Below the pieces are notes generated by a model. It had not been told where the DNA came from. It searched no databases and saw nothing but the letters and a program-made list of their open reading frames with translations. Positions 26,874 to 36,463 of a stretch of DNA of 64,000 bases are shown here, piece by piece. The stretch spans positions 3,084,501-3,148,500 of the forward strand of contig NC_015167.1 of the NCBI RefSeq assembly GCF_000190595.1. Direction: 5' to 3'. The stretch's first letter is position 1. Each line of letters begins with the position of its first letter. This DNA comes from Cellulophaga lytica DSM 7489 (GTDB lineage Bacteria; Bacteroidota; Bacteroidia; Flavobacteriales; Flavobacteriaceae). The position numbers were made by a program, and so were the translations under genes.

Positions 26874-29273
26874 ATGAAGCATATTTCTATATTCCTACTA
26901 TTGATAACTTATTCTTTATCTATAAATGCACAATTTACAAGTAAGAAAAATGATTTTAAAAAATACTCTGGCTATTTTTCGTTTTATTACGATGACAAAA
27001 AAGATAAGGTATATTTAGAAGTTGAAGAATTGGAAAAAGAATTTTTATATGTAAATTCTTTAAGTAGTGGTATTGGTAGTAATGATATTGGTTTAGATAG
27101 GGGCCAGTTAGGTAAAACTAGAGTAGTATTTTTTAAAAAAGCAGGAAACAAACTAGTATTAGTACAACCAAATTTAAAATATAGAGCGTTAACTAATAAT
27201 GTTTTAGAAAAACAATCTGTAGAGCAAGCTTTTGCAAAATCTATTTTGGGTGGTTTTAAAATTGAAGAAGAAAAAGAAGGTAAATATATAATAGATATTA
27301 CCCCATTATTAATGCAAGATACCCACGGTGTTGCCGCTAAATTAAAAAATTCTGCTCAAGGTAGTTATAGTTTAGATGCTAGTAAAAGTGCTTTTAATTT
27401 AGAGCGTACAAAGGCTTTTCCTAAAAATATAGAGTTTGATGTTTTTTTAACCTTTAAAGGAACTGCAAAGGGTAGGTATATTAGTTCTGTAACGCCAACA
27501 TCTAGCCTAGTAACAGTAGCACAGCATCATTCTTTTATAGAGTTGCCAGATGACAATTATAAAAAAAGAAGTTATCATCCACAAAGTGGTTCCTTTATGT
27601 TTTCTTATTATGATTATGCTACTCCAGTACAAAAAGACATACAGAAAAGATTTATTACTAGGCACAGATTAGAAAAGAAAAACCCTAATGCGGCAATAAG
27701 TGAGGCAGTAGAGCCAATTGTCTATTATTTAGATAATGGCACACCAGAACCAGTACGCTCTGCACTGTTAGAAGGTGGTAGGTGGTGGAACCAAGCTTTT
27801 GAAGCTATTGGTTATAAAAATGCTTTTCAGTTAAAAATATTACCAGCAGATGCAGACCCAATGGATGTTAGGTATAACGTTATACAATGGGTACATAGAT
27901 CTACTAGAGGGTGGAGTTATGGTGCTAGTGTTACAGACCCTAGAACCGGAGAAATTATAAAAGGGCACGTAAGTTTAGGAAGTTTACGAATTCGCCAAGA
28001 TTTTTTAATTGCGCAAGCCTTAACAAATAAACCTTTTGCAAAGAGTGATGATAACTATAACAAAATGCTTGAACTTGCACTAGCACGTATAAGACAGTTG
28101 TCTGCACACGAAATTGGACATACCTTAGGTTTTGCTCATAATTTTGCAGCTAGTACCAATAACAGAGCATCTGTTATGGATTATCCGCATCCACAATTTA
28201 AGTTGAAAGGAAAAAATATAGATTTTTCTAGTGCATATGCAGAGGGTATAGGTGAGTGGGATAAATATACAGTAGCTTATTCTTATTCAGATTTTAAAGA
28301 TGGTGTAGACGAAGAAAAAGAATTGAAAAAAAATATTGAAAAGGCATATAAAGAAGGATATAGGTTTATATCAGACAGAGATGCCAGAGCCAGTGGAGGT
28401 GCACATGCATATGCACACCTTTGGGACAATGGAGGTAATGCAACAGAAGAATTAAATAAGGTGTTAAAAATTAGAGCAGTAGGTATTTCTAATTTTTCTA
28501 TAGATAATATTAAGGAAGGACAACCAAATTCAGTTCTAGAAGATGTTTTTGCTCCATTGTATTTTTTTCATAGATACCAAACTGAAGCCGTAACTAAACT
28601 AATTGCTGGTTTAGACTATAATTATGCAGTAAAAGGAGATGGGCAATTTACAGTTAAAACAGTATCTAGTAAAGAGCAACAATACGCCTTAGATGCATTA
28701 TTAAAAACATTAAAAGCTGAACAGATTGCAATTCCTAAAAATAAACTACCTCTTTTTCCTCCTAGAGCTTTAGGTTATGGTAGCAGTAGGGAATCTTTTA
28801 GCGGAAAAACAGGAATTTCTTTTGATGCGCTTTCTGCTGCAGAAACAGCTGCAGATATGACACTTTCTTTTTTATTGCATCCGCAAAGAGCATCTAGATT
28901 AATACAGCAAAAAAGTTTAGACTCCAAACAACTAGGACTACAAGATGTGTTAAACCAATTAGTTAATACTACACTAAATTATAATTATAAAGATTCTTAT
29001 TTAAATGGTGTACAACAGAATATTAACTTTAGAGCTCTATATTATATCACAAAATTAGCGTTAAGTAAAAACGTACATCCGCAAGTAAATGCTATTGCTA
29101 ATTTTAAGCTAAACGAATTAAAAAATAAGTATAATGCAGTAAGTACGCCATATGCTTTAGAAATTGTAACAAGAATAAATTATTATCAAAAACACCCAGA
29201 ATTATTTAAGGTAGTTACGTCTCCTAAAATTCCTGATGGTTCTCCTATAGGAATGGAATGTCTATCAAACTAA
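26874..29273 (+). CDS. Secreted zinc-dependent metalloprotease (DUF5117 type)
   Basis: A 799-residue exported protein with a signal peptide of about 20 residues (ending INAQ). The N-terminal half corresponds to the DUF5118/DUF5117 region found in this Bacteroidota and Proteobacteria family. The metzincin-like zinc motif HEIGHTLGFAH gives ligands H412, H416 and H422 with catalytic E413. A downstream SVMDYP segment matches the Met-turn of metzincins. The ATG at 26874 is chosen because it directly begins the signal peptide; an upstream TTG at 26826 would place 16 polar residues in front. Probably a periplasmic or surface peptidase; the target is unknown. Confidence 0.85.
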   Translation: MKHISIFLLLITYSLSINAQFTSKKNDFKKYSGYFSFYYDDKKDKVYLEVEELEKEFLYVNSLSSGIGSNDIGLDRGQLGKTRVVFFKKAGNKLVLVQPNLKYRALTNNVLEKQSVEQAFAKSILGGFKIEEEKEGKYIIDITPLLMQDTHGVAAKLKNSAQGSYSLDASKSAFNLERTKAFPKNIEFDVFLTFKGTAKGRYISSVTPTSSLVTVAQHHSFIELPDDNYKKRSYHPQSGSFMFSYYDYATPVQKDIQKRFITRHRLEKKNPNAAISEAVEPIVYYLDNGTPEPVRSALLEGGRWWNQAFEAIGYKNAFQLKILPADADPMDVRYNVIQWVHRSTRGWSYGASVTDPRTGEIIKGHVSLGSLRIRQDFLIAQALTNKPFAKSDDNYNKMLELALARIRQLSAHEIGHTLGFAHNFAASTNNRASVMDYPHPQFKLKGKNIDFSSAYAEGIGEWDKYTVAYSYSDFKDGVDEEKELKKNIEKAYKEGYRFISDRDARASGGAHAYAHLWDNGGNATEELNKVLKIRAVGISNFSIDNIKEGQPNSVLEDVFAPLYFFHRYQTEAVTKLIAGLDYNYAVKGDGQFTVKTVSSKEQQYALDALLKTLKAEQIAIPKNKLPLFPPRALGYGSSRESFSGKTGISFDALSAAETAADMTLSFLLHPQRASRLIQQKSLDSKQLGLQDVLNQLVNTTLNYNYKDSYLNGVQQNINFRALYYITKLALSKNVHPQVNAIANFKLNELKNKYNAVSTPYALEIVTRINYYQKHPELFKVVTSPKIPDGSPIGMECLSN

Positions 29274-29292
29274 AAAAAAAGAATATCTAAAA

Positions 29293-30315
29293 ATGAAAAT
29301 AAACCTTATTAGTGATACGGTAACAAAGCCTACCCCAGAAATGCTAAATGCAATGTTTGCCTCTGAAGTAGGAGATGATGTTTTTAAGCATGACCCAACT
29401 ATTAATGCGTTAGAAGAAAAACTAGCAACAATGTTTGGTAAAGAAGCAGCTTTATTTTTTCCTAGTGGAACTATGGCAAACCAAACAGCAATAAAATTAC
29501 ATACACAACCAGGAGAGCAATTAATTTGTGATAAATATGCTCATATTTTTAATTATGAGGGAGGTGGTGTTAGCTTTAATAGCGGTGTGTCATGTAGGCT
29601 TATTGATGGCCACAGAGGTATGATGACTGCAAAACAGGTAGAGGAAGCAATTAATCCGCCAGATTTTTATCATAGTCCGCTTACCACACTAGTTTGTATA
29701 GAAAATACAACTAATAAAGGAGGAGGAGCTTGTTGGGATTTTGAAGAGCTAAAAAAAATTAAGATGGTTTGTGAAAAACACAACTTAAAATACCATTTAG
29801 ATGGGGCTCGTTTATGGAATGCATTGGTAGCTAAAAATGAAACTCCAAAACAATATGGAGATTTGTTTGATACCATAAGTGTTTGCTTAAGTAAAGGTTT
29901 AGGATGTCCTGTAGGGTCTGTATTAATAGGCTCTAAAGAGGATATAGAAAAAGCTATCCGGGTACGTAAGCTATTTGGTGGCGGAATGAGGCAGGCAGGT
30001 TATTTAGCTGGTGCAGCTATATATGCTTTAGATAATCACATAGATAGATTAAAAGAAGATCATAGAAAAGCAAAAGAGATAGGAGAGGTATTGCAAAACT
30101 TAAGCTATGTAAAAACTGTAGAGCCTATAGAAACTAATATTGTTATTTTTGCTATTGATGAAAATAAATTAAGCCAAGAACAATTCTTAGATAAATTACT
30201 TAAAAAAGGAGTAGAAATTATAGGAATGGGACAAGGAAAATTACGTATAGTTACTCATTTAGACTACACAGATACTATGCATAGCACTTTTTTGTCTGTT
30301 TTAAAGAGTTTGTAA
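29293..30315 (+). CDS. ltaE: Low-specificity L-threonine aldolase
   Basis: A 340-residue PLP enzyme of fold type I that cleaves L-threonine or L-allo-threonine to glycine and acetaldehyde. Family landmarks are ISDTVTKPTPEML at the N-terminus, the HIFNYEGGG segment near residue 85, HLDGARLWNA near 170, the PLP lysine in SVCLSKGLGCPVGS near residue 200, and RVRKLFGGGMRQAG after it. It starts 19 bases after the metalloprotease stop, so both may be co-transcribed. Its last 15 bases overlap the converging DUF1508 gene tail to tail. Confidence 0.9.
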   Translation: MKINLISDTVTKPTPEMLNAMFASEVGDDVFKHDPTINALEEKLATMFGKEAALFFPSGTMANQTAIKLHTQPGEQLICDKYAHIFNYEGGGVSFNSGVSCRLIDGHRGMMTAKQVEEAINPPDFYHSPLTTLVCIENTTNKGGGACWDFEELKKIKMVCEKHNLKYHLDGARLWNALVAKNETPKQYGDLFDTISVCLSKGLGCPVGSVLIGSKEDIEKAIRVRKLFGGGMRQAGYLAGAAIYALDNHIDRLKEDHRKAKEIGEVLQNLSYVKTVEPIETNIVIFAIDENKLSQEQFLDKLLKKGVEIIGMGQGKLRIVTHLDYTDTMHSTFLSVLKSL

Positions 30316-30624
30316 ATTGGGCATAGATAAAAAGCTGTTTTTTAAATTTTTAATACCATTTTCCATACCAGCTTCTGATGAATAAAACTGACTTTTACCA
30401 ATAACCTTACCGTTTAAACCTTTTAAATTAAATAAAAACTTGCCATTGTAAGCGGTCTTACGTTCAAAAACGTTAAGACTGTTTATAGATGGCATTATTT
30501 CTTTTATGGCACTATGTAACTCTTCTTTTGTTTTAAAACTGTTCCCTTGCAGTAACACAACATTGTTCTTTGTTTTTAAACTAAAAGTAAAAGTATTATC
30601 CTCTTTTTTTTCAATATCTAACAT
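30301..30624 (-). CDS. YegP-like DUF1508 protein
   Basis: A 107-residue protein made of two DUF1508 repeats. The typical pattern 'F.F.LK..N..VLL.G..F.TKEEL..AI..I' (about residues 11-45) is repeated as 'GKFLFNLKGLNGKVIGKSQFYSSEAGMENGIKNLK' (about 61-95). Proteins of this type are small and cytoplasmic with unknown function. The final codons overlap those of the threonine aldolase gene on the opposite strand by 15 bases. Confidence 0.85.
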   Translation of the reverse strand: MLDIEKKEDNTFTFSLKTKNNVVLLQGNSFKTKEELHSAIKEIMPSINSLNVFERKTAYNGKFLFNLKGLNGKVIGKSQFYSSEAGMENGIKNLKNSFLSMPNLQTL

Positions 30625-30805
30625 ACCTACACATTTTTATTAAATATAAGAATTTTTTTAAAGTTATGGTAAAATTAATTTTAAGACTTTGTTAAGATTA
30701 GTGGTTTATTTATAAATTAACGCTTGTTAAGCCTTAAAACACTAGTAAAATAAGGTTTTTTTATAAATTAATGCTCTTTTTTTATGATTAGTTGAACATA
30801 AAAAT

Positions 30806-30813
30806 TATATTTG
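30806..30813 (+). promoter_or_regulatory. Candidate -7 box for the OmpA-like gene
   Basis: TATATTTG matches TAnnTTTG. The ATG at 30865 lies 51 bases downstream, leaving a leader of about 45 bases. The -33 region is T-rich but not a clear TTTG. Confidence 0.5.
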
Positions 30814-30864
30814 CAGTATAATTATTTAACATATTTTAACATTAATTAAACACATTAACCAAAA

Positions 30865-31965
30865 ATGAAAAAATTATTATTCTTATTTGCAGTAATGACT
30901 GCATCTGTTACTATGGCTCAAGATTTGCCTACAAATCCAGAACCAGGTAAATGTTACGTACGTTGTACAACTCCAGACGTATACGTTAATGAATCTATTA
31001 CAATAACTACTAAACCTGCATATTCTGTATTAAAAACAGTGCCTGCAACTTTTAAAACTGTTACAGAGCGTGTTTTGATTAAAGATGAAAGTAAAAGTTT
31101 AAAAATAGTACCTGCTAAATGGGGAACAGAAACTGTTAGTTATGTAGCTAAAGAAGGAGGTAATACGTTAAGCATTACTCCTGCAAGTTTTACACCAAGC
31201 TCACAAACTATAGAGGTTAAGCCTGCATATGCAGTTTGGGAATTAGGTGCTCCTGCTCCTGATTGTGCTTCTAGCAACCCAGATGATTGTAGATACTGGT
31301 GTTACAAAGGTTACCCAGCAGAGTTTACAACTATTCAAACTCAAGAATTAGCTTCAGACGCTACTGTATCTAAAACACCAATTGGTTCTAGAAACGCAAC
31401 TTACAAGAAAACTGTTTTAGTTTCTGGTCCTTCTGTTGTAGAAACTATAATTCCTGCTGAGTACAAAGAAATTACTAAAACTGTTTTAGATAAGGATGCT
31501 TTTACTACAAGTGTTTCTGTACCTGCTGTAACTAAAACTATTACCAAAGAGGTATTAAAGCAAAAAGGTGGTCTTACTACTTGGAGCGAGGTTGAGTGTT
31601 CTTTAGTACAATACCAAGCTTTACCAATTAACTGGAATACTGGTAGCTCTACTTTAACTGCTGAAGCAAAAAGAATTATTGATTCTAGATTAATGCCAGT
31701 TTTAAACCAAAACCCAGGTGTTAAATTAGAGATTGCTTCTCATACAGATTCTAGAGGTAATAGCGTATCTAACCAAAGTTTATCAGAAAGAAGAGCTAAG
31801 TCTGTTGCAGATTACTTAATTTCTAAAGGAGTAAACTCTAGCTTATTAGTAGCTAACGGTTACGGTGAAAACAAATTAAAGAACAGATGTAAAGATGGTG
31901 TTTCTTGTACAGAAAGAGAGCACGCTGCTAACAGAAGAACTGAATTTAGATTAATTAACAACTAG
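30865..31965 (+). CDS. OmpA-family outer-membrane protein with repeat N-terminus
   Basis: A 366-residue exported protein. After a signal peptide (about 1-18) the N-terminal two-thirds is not a recognised barrel. It is built of beta-rich repeats of the form 'PAxxKxxTxxVLxKD', for example VPATFKTVTERVLIKD near residue 55, IPAEYKEITKTVLDKD near 196 and VPAVTKTITKEVLKQK near 218. It also contains several cysteines (CYVRC, CRYWC). The C-terminal OmpA domain (about 250-365) has the peptidoglycan-binding pattern SHTDSRGNSVSNQSLSERRAKSV. It probably links the outer membrane or a surface structure to peptidoglycan. Confidence 0.85.
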   Translation: MKKLLFLFAVMTASVTMAQDLPTNPEPGKCYVRCTTPDVYVNESITITTKPAYSVLKTVPATFKTVTERVLIKDESKSLKIVPAKWGTETVSYVAKEGGNTLSITPASFTPSSQTIEVKPAYAVWELGAPAPDCASSNPDDCRYWCYKGYPAEFTTIQTQELASDATVSKTPIGSRNATYKKTVLVSGPSVVETIIPAEYKEITKTVLDKDAFTTSVSVPAVTKTITKEVLKQKGGLTTWSEVECSLVQYQALPINWNTGSSTLTAEAKRIIDSRLMPVLNQNPGVKLEIASHTDSRGNSVSNQSLSERRAKSVADYLISKGVNSSLLVANGYGENKLKNRCKDGVSCTEREHAANRRTEFRLINN

Positions 31966-31999
31966 TAGTAAAATCTATTATAGTTAATCACTAACCAAT

Positions 32000-32040
32000 A
32001 AAAAGGGCTTTCAATTAATTTTGAAGGCTCTTTTACTTTT
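32000..32040 (+). terminator. Intrinsic terminator after the OmpA-like gene
   Basis: The stem AAGGGCTTTCAA / TTGAAGGCTCTT (with G-T pairs) is followed by a T-rich tract. Confidence 0.75.
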
Positions 32041-32130
32041 TAAATAATCCTATTTTGGTTTGTTGTTATTTGGTAATTTGTTTACAAATGTTAAGTAGTG
32101 TTGTTTAAGGGGCAACAATTTTAAGTAGAT

Positions 32131-32168
32131 GTAAAAAAAAGACCCTTAATATAAATTAAAGGTCTTGT
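32131..32168 (-). terminator. Terminator of the thioredoxin-like gene
   Basis: Read on the minus strand, AGACCTTTAA / TTAAGGGTCT forms a stem followed by nine T residues. It lies beyond the stop of the minus-strand thioredoxin-like gene. Confidence 0.75.
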
Positions 32169-32193
32169 TTGCTTTTTTACTGTAAGATGAAAA

Positions 32194-32649
32194 CTATTTC
32201 ATATACTTCTTTAAAAACTTAATATGGTGTTGTACTTCGCCGTTCATACTATAACCGTGTAAAGCACCTTTTTCTCTGCCTTTACTATCTAGTATTTTTA
32301 AGTTAGGAAATACTCCTTTTTTATTATACTTAGCCATTAAATCCATATTGTGTTTTAATTGCTTTTCCGTTAATAAGTCATTGTTTCTAGGAATATCTAT
32401 ATATAATAACTCGTAATTTTCAGATATTTCTTTAAATTCAGCTGTAGCAAACAAATCCTTTTTTAGCATTTTGCAAGGTCCGCACCAATCACTCCCCGTA
32501 AAGTAAACTAAAATGTTTTTATCTGCTTTTTTAGCCTTTTTTAGCACAGTTTCATAATCTGTGTTCCATTCTACATCTCCAATAACTTTATTAGCTGGTG
32601 CAAAACCAAATACTAAAGGAAAAATTAAGGCAATTAATAAGTGTTTCAT
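32194..32649 (-). CDS. Periplasmic thioredoxin-family protein
   Basis: A 151-residue protein with a signal peptide (about 1-18) and a thioredoxin fold. The active site WCGPC gives C56 and C59, and the preceding FTGSDW is typical of the thioredoxin_7/DUF255-like group of exported thiol oxidoreductases. The cis-proline region is GVFPNLKILDSKG near residue 112. It probably reduces disulfides or assists folding in the periplasm. It lies downstream of ybaB on the same strand with a 41-base gap. Confidence 0.82.
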   Translation of the reverse strand: MKHLLIALIFPLVFGFAPANKVIGDVEWNTDYETVLKKAKKADKNILVYFTGSDWCGPCKMLKKDLFATAEFKEISENYELLYIDIPRNNDLLTEKQLKHNMDLMAKYNKKGVFPNLKILDSKGREKGALHGYSMNGEVQHHIKFLKKYMK

Positions 32650-32690
32650 CTTTGTCTTTTTTATTGTTGATACAAAAAACTTGCCAGTTT

Positions 32691-33017
32691 TTATTTAAAT
32701 AACGAATCCATTCCCGGAATATTGGGTAAACCGTCTTTTGCAGCAGCAGCTAATTCGGTTTCATTTACCTGTGTAGCTTTTTCTATAGCCTTGTTTAATG
32801 TAATTATTAAATAATCTTCAAGCTGTTCTTTATCATTTAAAATACTTTCATCAATCTCAATACTTTTAATTGTTCTGTTAGCCGTAATTGTTACTTTAAT
32901 AGCGTTATCAGTAGATTTTTCGTCAATTAAAACAGTATTTAAGCGCTGCTTTGTTTCTTCAACTTTTTGCTGGGTTTCTTTTAGTTTTCCCATCATACCC
33001 ATCATATCTCCAAACAT
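32691..33017 (-). CDS. YbaB/EbfC-family nucleoid-associated protein
   Basis: A 108-residue cytoplasmic protein of the YbaB/EbfC DNA-binding family. The N-terminus [26 protein letters not shown] forms the characteristic long helix, followed by a beta-sheet segment (VKVTI-like: [18 protein letters not shown]) and a helical C-terminus. Such proteins dimerise and bind DNA broadly. No recR or dnaX neighbour is present, unlike in many bacteria. Confidence 0.88.
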   Translation of the reverse strand: MFGDMMGMMGKLKETQQKVEETKQRLNTVLIDEKSTDNAIKVTITANRTIKSIEIDESILNDKEQLEDYLIITLNKAIEKATQVNETELAAAAKDGLPNIPGMDSLFK

Positions 33018-33086
33018 AATATTTATAAATTATAGTTATTATTTTTCAAAATTACTAAATTGTAGCTCAATCAATCTTAAAAAAAA

Positions 33087-35225
33087 ATGAAAGTCATAAA
33101 AAAAGGTATTGTTCTGTTAGTTAGTATTATTTTTGTCGCTTCATGTAAAAATATAAATAAGCCTATGGCTACTATAAAAACTCCTGTTGCAAAAAAAGTT
33201 CCAAAAGAATTAGTTAAACATAATGATGTTAGAGTAGATGATTATTATTGGCTAAACAACAGAGAAGATAAAGAAGTTATTACATATTTAGAAGAAGAAA
33301 ACACTTATTATAATACCTTAACCGCACACACTAAAGAGTTTCAAGCATCACTTTTTAGTGAAATGAAAGGGCGAATAAAAGAAGATGATTCCTCTGTACC
33401 TTACAAGTTAAACGGGTATTGGTATGGAACTAGATATGAAGTTGGTAAAGAATACCCTATTTACTCTAGAAAAAAAGGTGAGGAATCTGCCCAAGAAGAA
33501 ATTATTTTTAATTGTAATGATTTAGCAAAAGATCATGATTATTTTAATTTAAGTGGTATTGCAATTAGCCCTAATAACAAATTAGCAGCTTTTGGTGTAG
33601 ATACTGTTTCTAGAAGAGAATATACAATTAAAATTAAAAATTTAGAAACAGGGGAAGTTTATAAAGATGTTATAGAGAAAACCACAGGTAGTAGCGTATG
33701 GGCTGCAGATGATAAAACACTTTTTTATGCTAAAAAAGATCCTGTAACATTAAGGTCTGATAAAATTTACAAACATAAACTGGGTACACCAACCTCTGAA
33801 GATGTTTTAGTGTATCATGAACAAGACGAAACTTTTAATACTTACATATATAAAACCAAGTCAAAAAAATACATAGTAATTGGGTCTTCTAGTACATTAA
33901 CATCTGAGTATAGATTTATTAATACAGATGAGCCAGATTCAGATTTTAAAATATTTTCTCCTAGAGAAAGAGGATTAGAGTATTCTATAGCACATTATGG
34001 AGATAAGTTTTTTATTTTAACCAATAAAGACCAAGCTTATAACTTTAAATTAATGACTTGTAATGAGTCTGCAACGGCAGCTACAAATTGGAAAGAATTT
34101 ATACCTCATAGAGAAAATGTACTCCTTGAAGATTTAGACATATTTAAAGATTATTATGTATTATCTGAAAGGGAAAATGGATTAAATAAATTAAAAATTG
34201 TTCGTTGGGATACTAATAAAGGATATTACTTGCCTTTTGAGAGTGAAACCTACACGGCTTATGTAGGTACTAATCCAGATTTTAATACATCTATACTAAG
34301 GTATGGTTATAATTCTTTAACAACACCAAGTTCTGTTATAGATTTTAATATGGATACCCAAACCAAAGAAATTAAAAAAGAACAAGAAGTATTAGGAGGT
34401 AAGTTTAAAAAAGAAAATTACAGATCTCAGAGAGTTTGGGCAACCGCCAGAGATGGTGTTAAAATACCAATGTCTGTAGTTTATCATAAAAATACTAAGT
34501 TAGATGGTACTAGCCCTTTACTGCAATATGCATACGGCTCATACGGTTATACAATAGATCCTTATTTTTCTACAGTACGTTTAAGTTTATTAGACAGAGG
34601 TTTTATTTATGTAATTGCACACGTTAGAGGAGGAGAGTATTTGGGAAGAAAATGGTACGAGGACGGAAAGCTTTTAAAAAAGAAAAACACTTTTACAGAT
34701 TTTATAGACTGCTCTAAATATTTAATTGATAATAATTATACGAGTACAAAACATTTGTATGCCTCTGGAGGATCTGCCGGAGGATTGTTAATGGGTGGCG
34801 TGCTTAATATGGCGCCAGAGTTATATAACGGTGTAATTGCAAGTGTGCCATTTGTAGATGTTGTTACAACAATGTTAGATGATTCTATACCACTTACAAC
34901 AGGTGAGTATGATGAGTGGGGAAACCCAAATGATAAAGAGTATTATGATTATATGAAATCTTATTCTCCTTATGATAATGTTACAGCACAAGATTACCCA
35001 ACAATTTTAGTAACAACAGGATTGCATGATTCTCAAGTACAATATTGGGAGCCTGCTAAATGGGTTGCAAAATTACGAGAACTTAAAACAGATAGTAATT
35101 TACTATTTTTAGATACTAATATGGATGCTGGCCATGGCGGTGCTTCAGGAAGGTTTGAGGCATTAAAAGAAGTAGCAAAAGACTATGCGTTTTTAATAGA
35201 TTTAGAGGGAAAAATCGATAAGTAA
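33087..35225 (+). CDS. ptrB: Oligopeptidase B-type S9 peptidase lipoprotein
   Basis: A 712-residue serine peptidase of the prolyl oligopeptidase family. The lipobox VASC (C20) predicts a lipid-anchored periplasmic or surface protein. The N-terminal half (about 60-430) is the beta-propeller, the C-terminal part the alpha/beta hydrolase domain. The nucleophile serine lies in GGSAGG near residue 560, the aspartate in the THLHDSQV-like segment TGLHDSQVQYWEPAKW near 651, and the histidine in DAGHGGASGR near 688. The acidic residues that in oligopeptidase B select basic P1 residues are plausible but were not checked. It cleaves short peptides. Confidence 0.85.
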   Translation: MKVIKKGIVLLVSIIFVASCKNINKPMATIKTPVAKKVPKELVKHNDVRVDDYYWLNNREDKEVITYLEEENTYYNTLTAHTKEFQASLFSEMKGRIKEDDSSVPYKLNGYWYGTRYEVGKEYPIYSRKKGEESAQEEIIFNCNDLAKDHDYFNLSGIAISPNNKLAAFGVDTVSRREYTIKIKNLETGEVYKDVIEKTTGSSVWAADDKTLFYAKKDPVTLRSDKIYKHKLGTPTSEDVLVYHEQDETFNTYIYKTKSKKYIVIGSSSTLTSEYRFINTDEPDSDFKIFSPRERGLEYSIAHYGDKFFILTNKDQAYNFKLMTCNESATAATNWKEFIPHRENVLLEDLDIFKDYYVLSERENGLNKLKIVRWDTNKGYYLPFESETYTAYVGTNPDFNTSILRYGYNSLTTPSSVIDFNMDTQTKEIKKEQEVLGGKFKKENYRSQRVWATARDGVKIPMSVVYHKNTKLDGTSPLLQYAYGSYGYTIDPYFSTVRLSLLDRGFIYVIAHVRGGEYLGRKWYEDGKLLKKKNTFTDFIDCSKYLIDNNYTSTKHLYASGGSAGGLLMGGVLNMAPELYNGVIASVPFVDVVTTMLDDSIPLTTGEYDEWGNPNDKEYYDYMKSYSPYDNVTAQDYPTILVTTGLHDSQVQYWEPAKWVAKLRELKTDSNLLFLDTNMDAGHGGASGRFEALKEVAKDYAFLIDLEGKIDK

Positions 35226-35236
35226 AAAAAAAAACC

Positions 35237-35244
35237 TAAATTTG
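35237..35244 (+). promoter_or_regulatory. Candidate -7 box for the cysteine-synthase-like gene
   Basis: TAAATTTG matches TAnnTTTG, 55 bases before the ATG at 35300; no -33 match seen. Confidence 0.4.
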
Positions 35245-35299
35245 TCACGTAATTGATAAGCAAACCAACAAAGTCTTATCATTTTATAACCAAATACGC

Positions 35300-36340
35300 A
35301 TGGAAAATAAAATTAATGCCTATAACAATGTTTTAGAGTTAATAGGTAACACTCCGTTAATTAAAATTAATAATGTTACTAATTCCTTTAAAGGAGAATA
35401 TTACGCTAAAGTAGAGGCTTTTAATCCGGGACATTCTGCAAAAGACAGAATAGCAATTCATATAATTGAAGAAGCAGAACGTAAAGGATTATTACACGAA
35501 GACAGTACAATTATTGAAACAACATCTGGTAATACAGGTTTTAGTATTGCAATGGCAAGTATTGTTAAAGGATACAAATGTATATTAGCAGTAAGTTCTA
35601 AATCATCTCCAGATAAAATAGATATGTTGCGCTCTATGGGAGCACAAGTATATGTTTGTCCTGCGCACGTAAGTGCAGATGATCCTCGTTCTTATTATGA
35701 GGTTGCTAAAAGGTTACACAGAGAAACAGAAGGTTCAATATACATTAATCAATATTTTAATGAACTTAATAGAGCTGCACATTACGCTTCTACAGGGCCA
35801 GAAATTTGGGAACAAACAAATGGCAATATTACCCATTTAGTTGCATGTAGTGGTACAGGTGGTACTATTTCTGGTACAGCAAAGTATTTAAAAGAGCAAA
35901 ACCCAAATGTAAAAGTTATTGGAGTAGATGCTTTTGGGTCTGTATTAAAAAAATACCATGAAACACGTGAGTTTGATGCTAATGAAATTTACCCTTACCG
36001 TATAGAAGGTTTAGGTAAAAATTTAATACCAGGAGCAACAGATTTTGATGTTATAGATAAATTTGTAAAAGTTACAGATGAAGAAAGCGCACATACTGCA
36101 AGACAAATTTCTGGTACAGAAGGTTTGTTTGTTGGGTACACTAGTGGTGCTGCAATGCAAGCTGTAAAACAATTACATGCAGATGGTGAATTTGATGCCA
36201 ATAGTAAAGTAGTTGTTATATTTCCTGATCACGGATCTAGATATATGAGTAAAATTTATAGTGATGAATGGATGGAGGCACAAGGGTTTTTAAATGCTGT
36301 TGTAGAACAGGAAAAGCCAGAAATTCAATTTGTTAAGTAA
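35300..36340 (+). CDS. PLP-dependent cysteine synthase-like enzyme
   Basis: A 346-residue beta-family (fold type II) PLP enzyme. The PLP lysine is K48 in HSAKDR, the substrate-binding loop is TTSGNTG (74-80), and the phosphate-binding [13 protein letters not shown] lies near residues 194-206. These are the hallmarks of O-acetylserine sulfhydrylases and relatives such as cystathionine beta-synthase and cysteate synthase. Sequence motifs alone do not fix the substrate. The next gene is an alpha-oxoamine synthase, and this neighbourhood makes a role as cysteate synthase for sulfonolipid production attractive, but ordinary cysteine synthesis remains possible. Confidence 0.85.
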   Translation: MENKINAYNNVLELIGNTPLIKINNVTNSFKGEYYAKVEAFNPGHSAKDRIAIHIIEEAERKGLLHEDSTIIETTSGNTGFSIAMASIVKGYKCILAVSSKSSPDKIDMLRSMGAQVYVCPAHVSADDPRSYYEVAKRLHRETEGSIYINQYFNELNRAAHYASTGPEIWEQTNGNITHLVACSGTGGTISGTAKYLKEQNPNVKVIGVDAFGSVLKKYHETREFDANEIYPYRIEGLGKNLIPGATDFDVIDKFVKVTDEESAHTARQISGTEGLFVGYTSGAAMQAVKQLHADGEFDANSKVVVIFPDHGSRYMSKIYSDEWMEAQGFLNAVVEQEKPEIQFVK

Positions 36341-36365
36341 AAAACTTAGAAAATATAAAATAAAA

Positions 36366-36399
36366 AAGCAATGAATTTTAGTTCATTGTTTTTTTTTGT
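36366..36399 (+). terminator. Intrinsic terminator after the cysteine-synthase-like gene
   Basis: The stem AGCAATGAA / TTCATTGTT (loop TTTTAG) is followed by a nine-T run. Confidence 0.8.
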
Positions 36400-36434
36400 T
36401 CATAAAATTGTTATGAAACCTTGCTGAAATTCTG

Positions 36435-36442
36435 TACTTTTG
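36435..36442 (+). promoter_or_regulatory. Candidate -7 box for the alpha-oxoamine synthase gene
   Basis: TACTTTTG matches TAnnTTTG and lies 21 bases before the ATG at 36464. It follows the terminator of the upstream gene, so the synthase has its own promoter. A TTG lies at 36408-36410 with a long spacer. Confidence 0.55.
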
Positions 36443-36463
36443 CAGACAGCCAAAATAGCTTAG

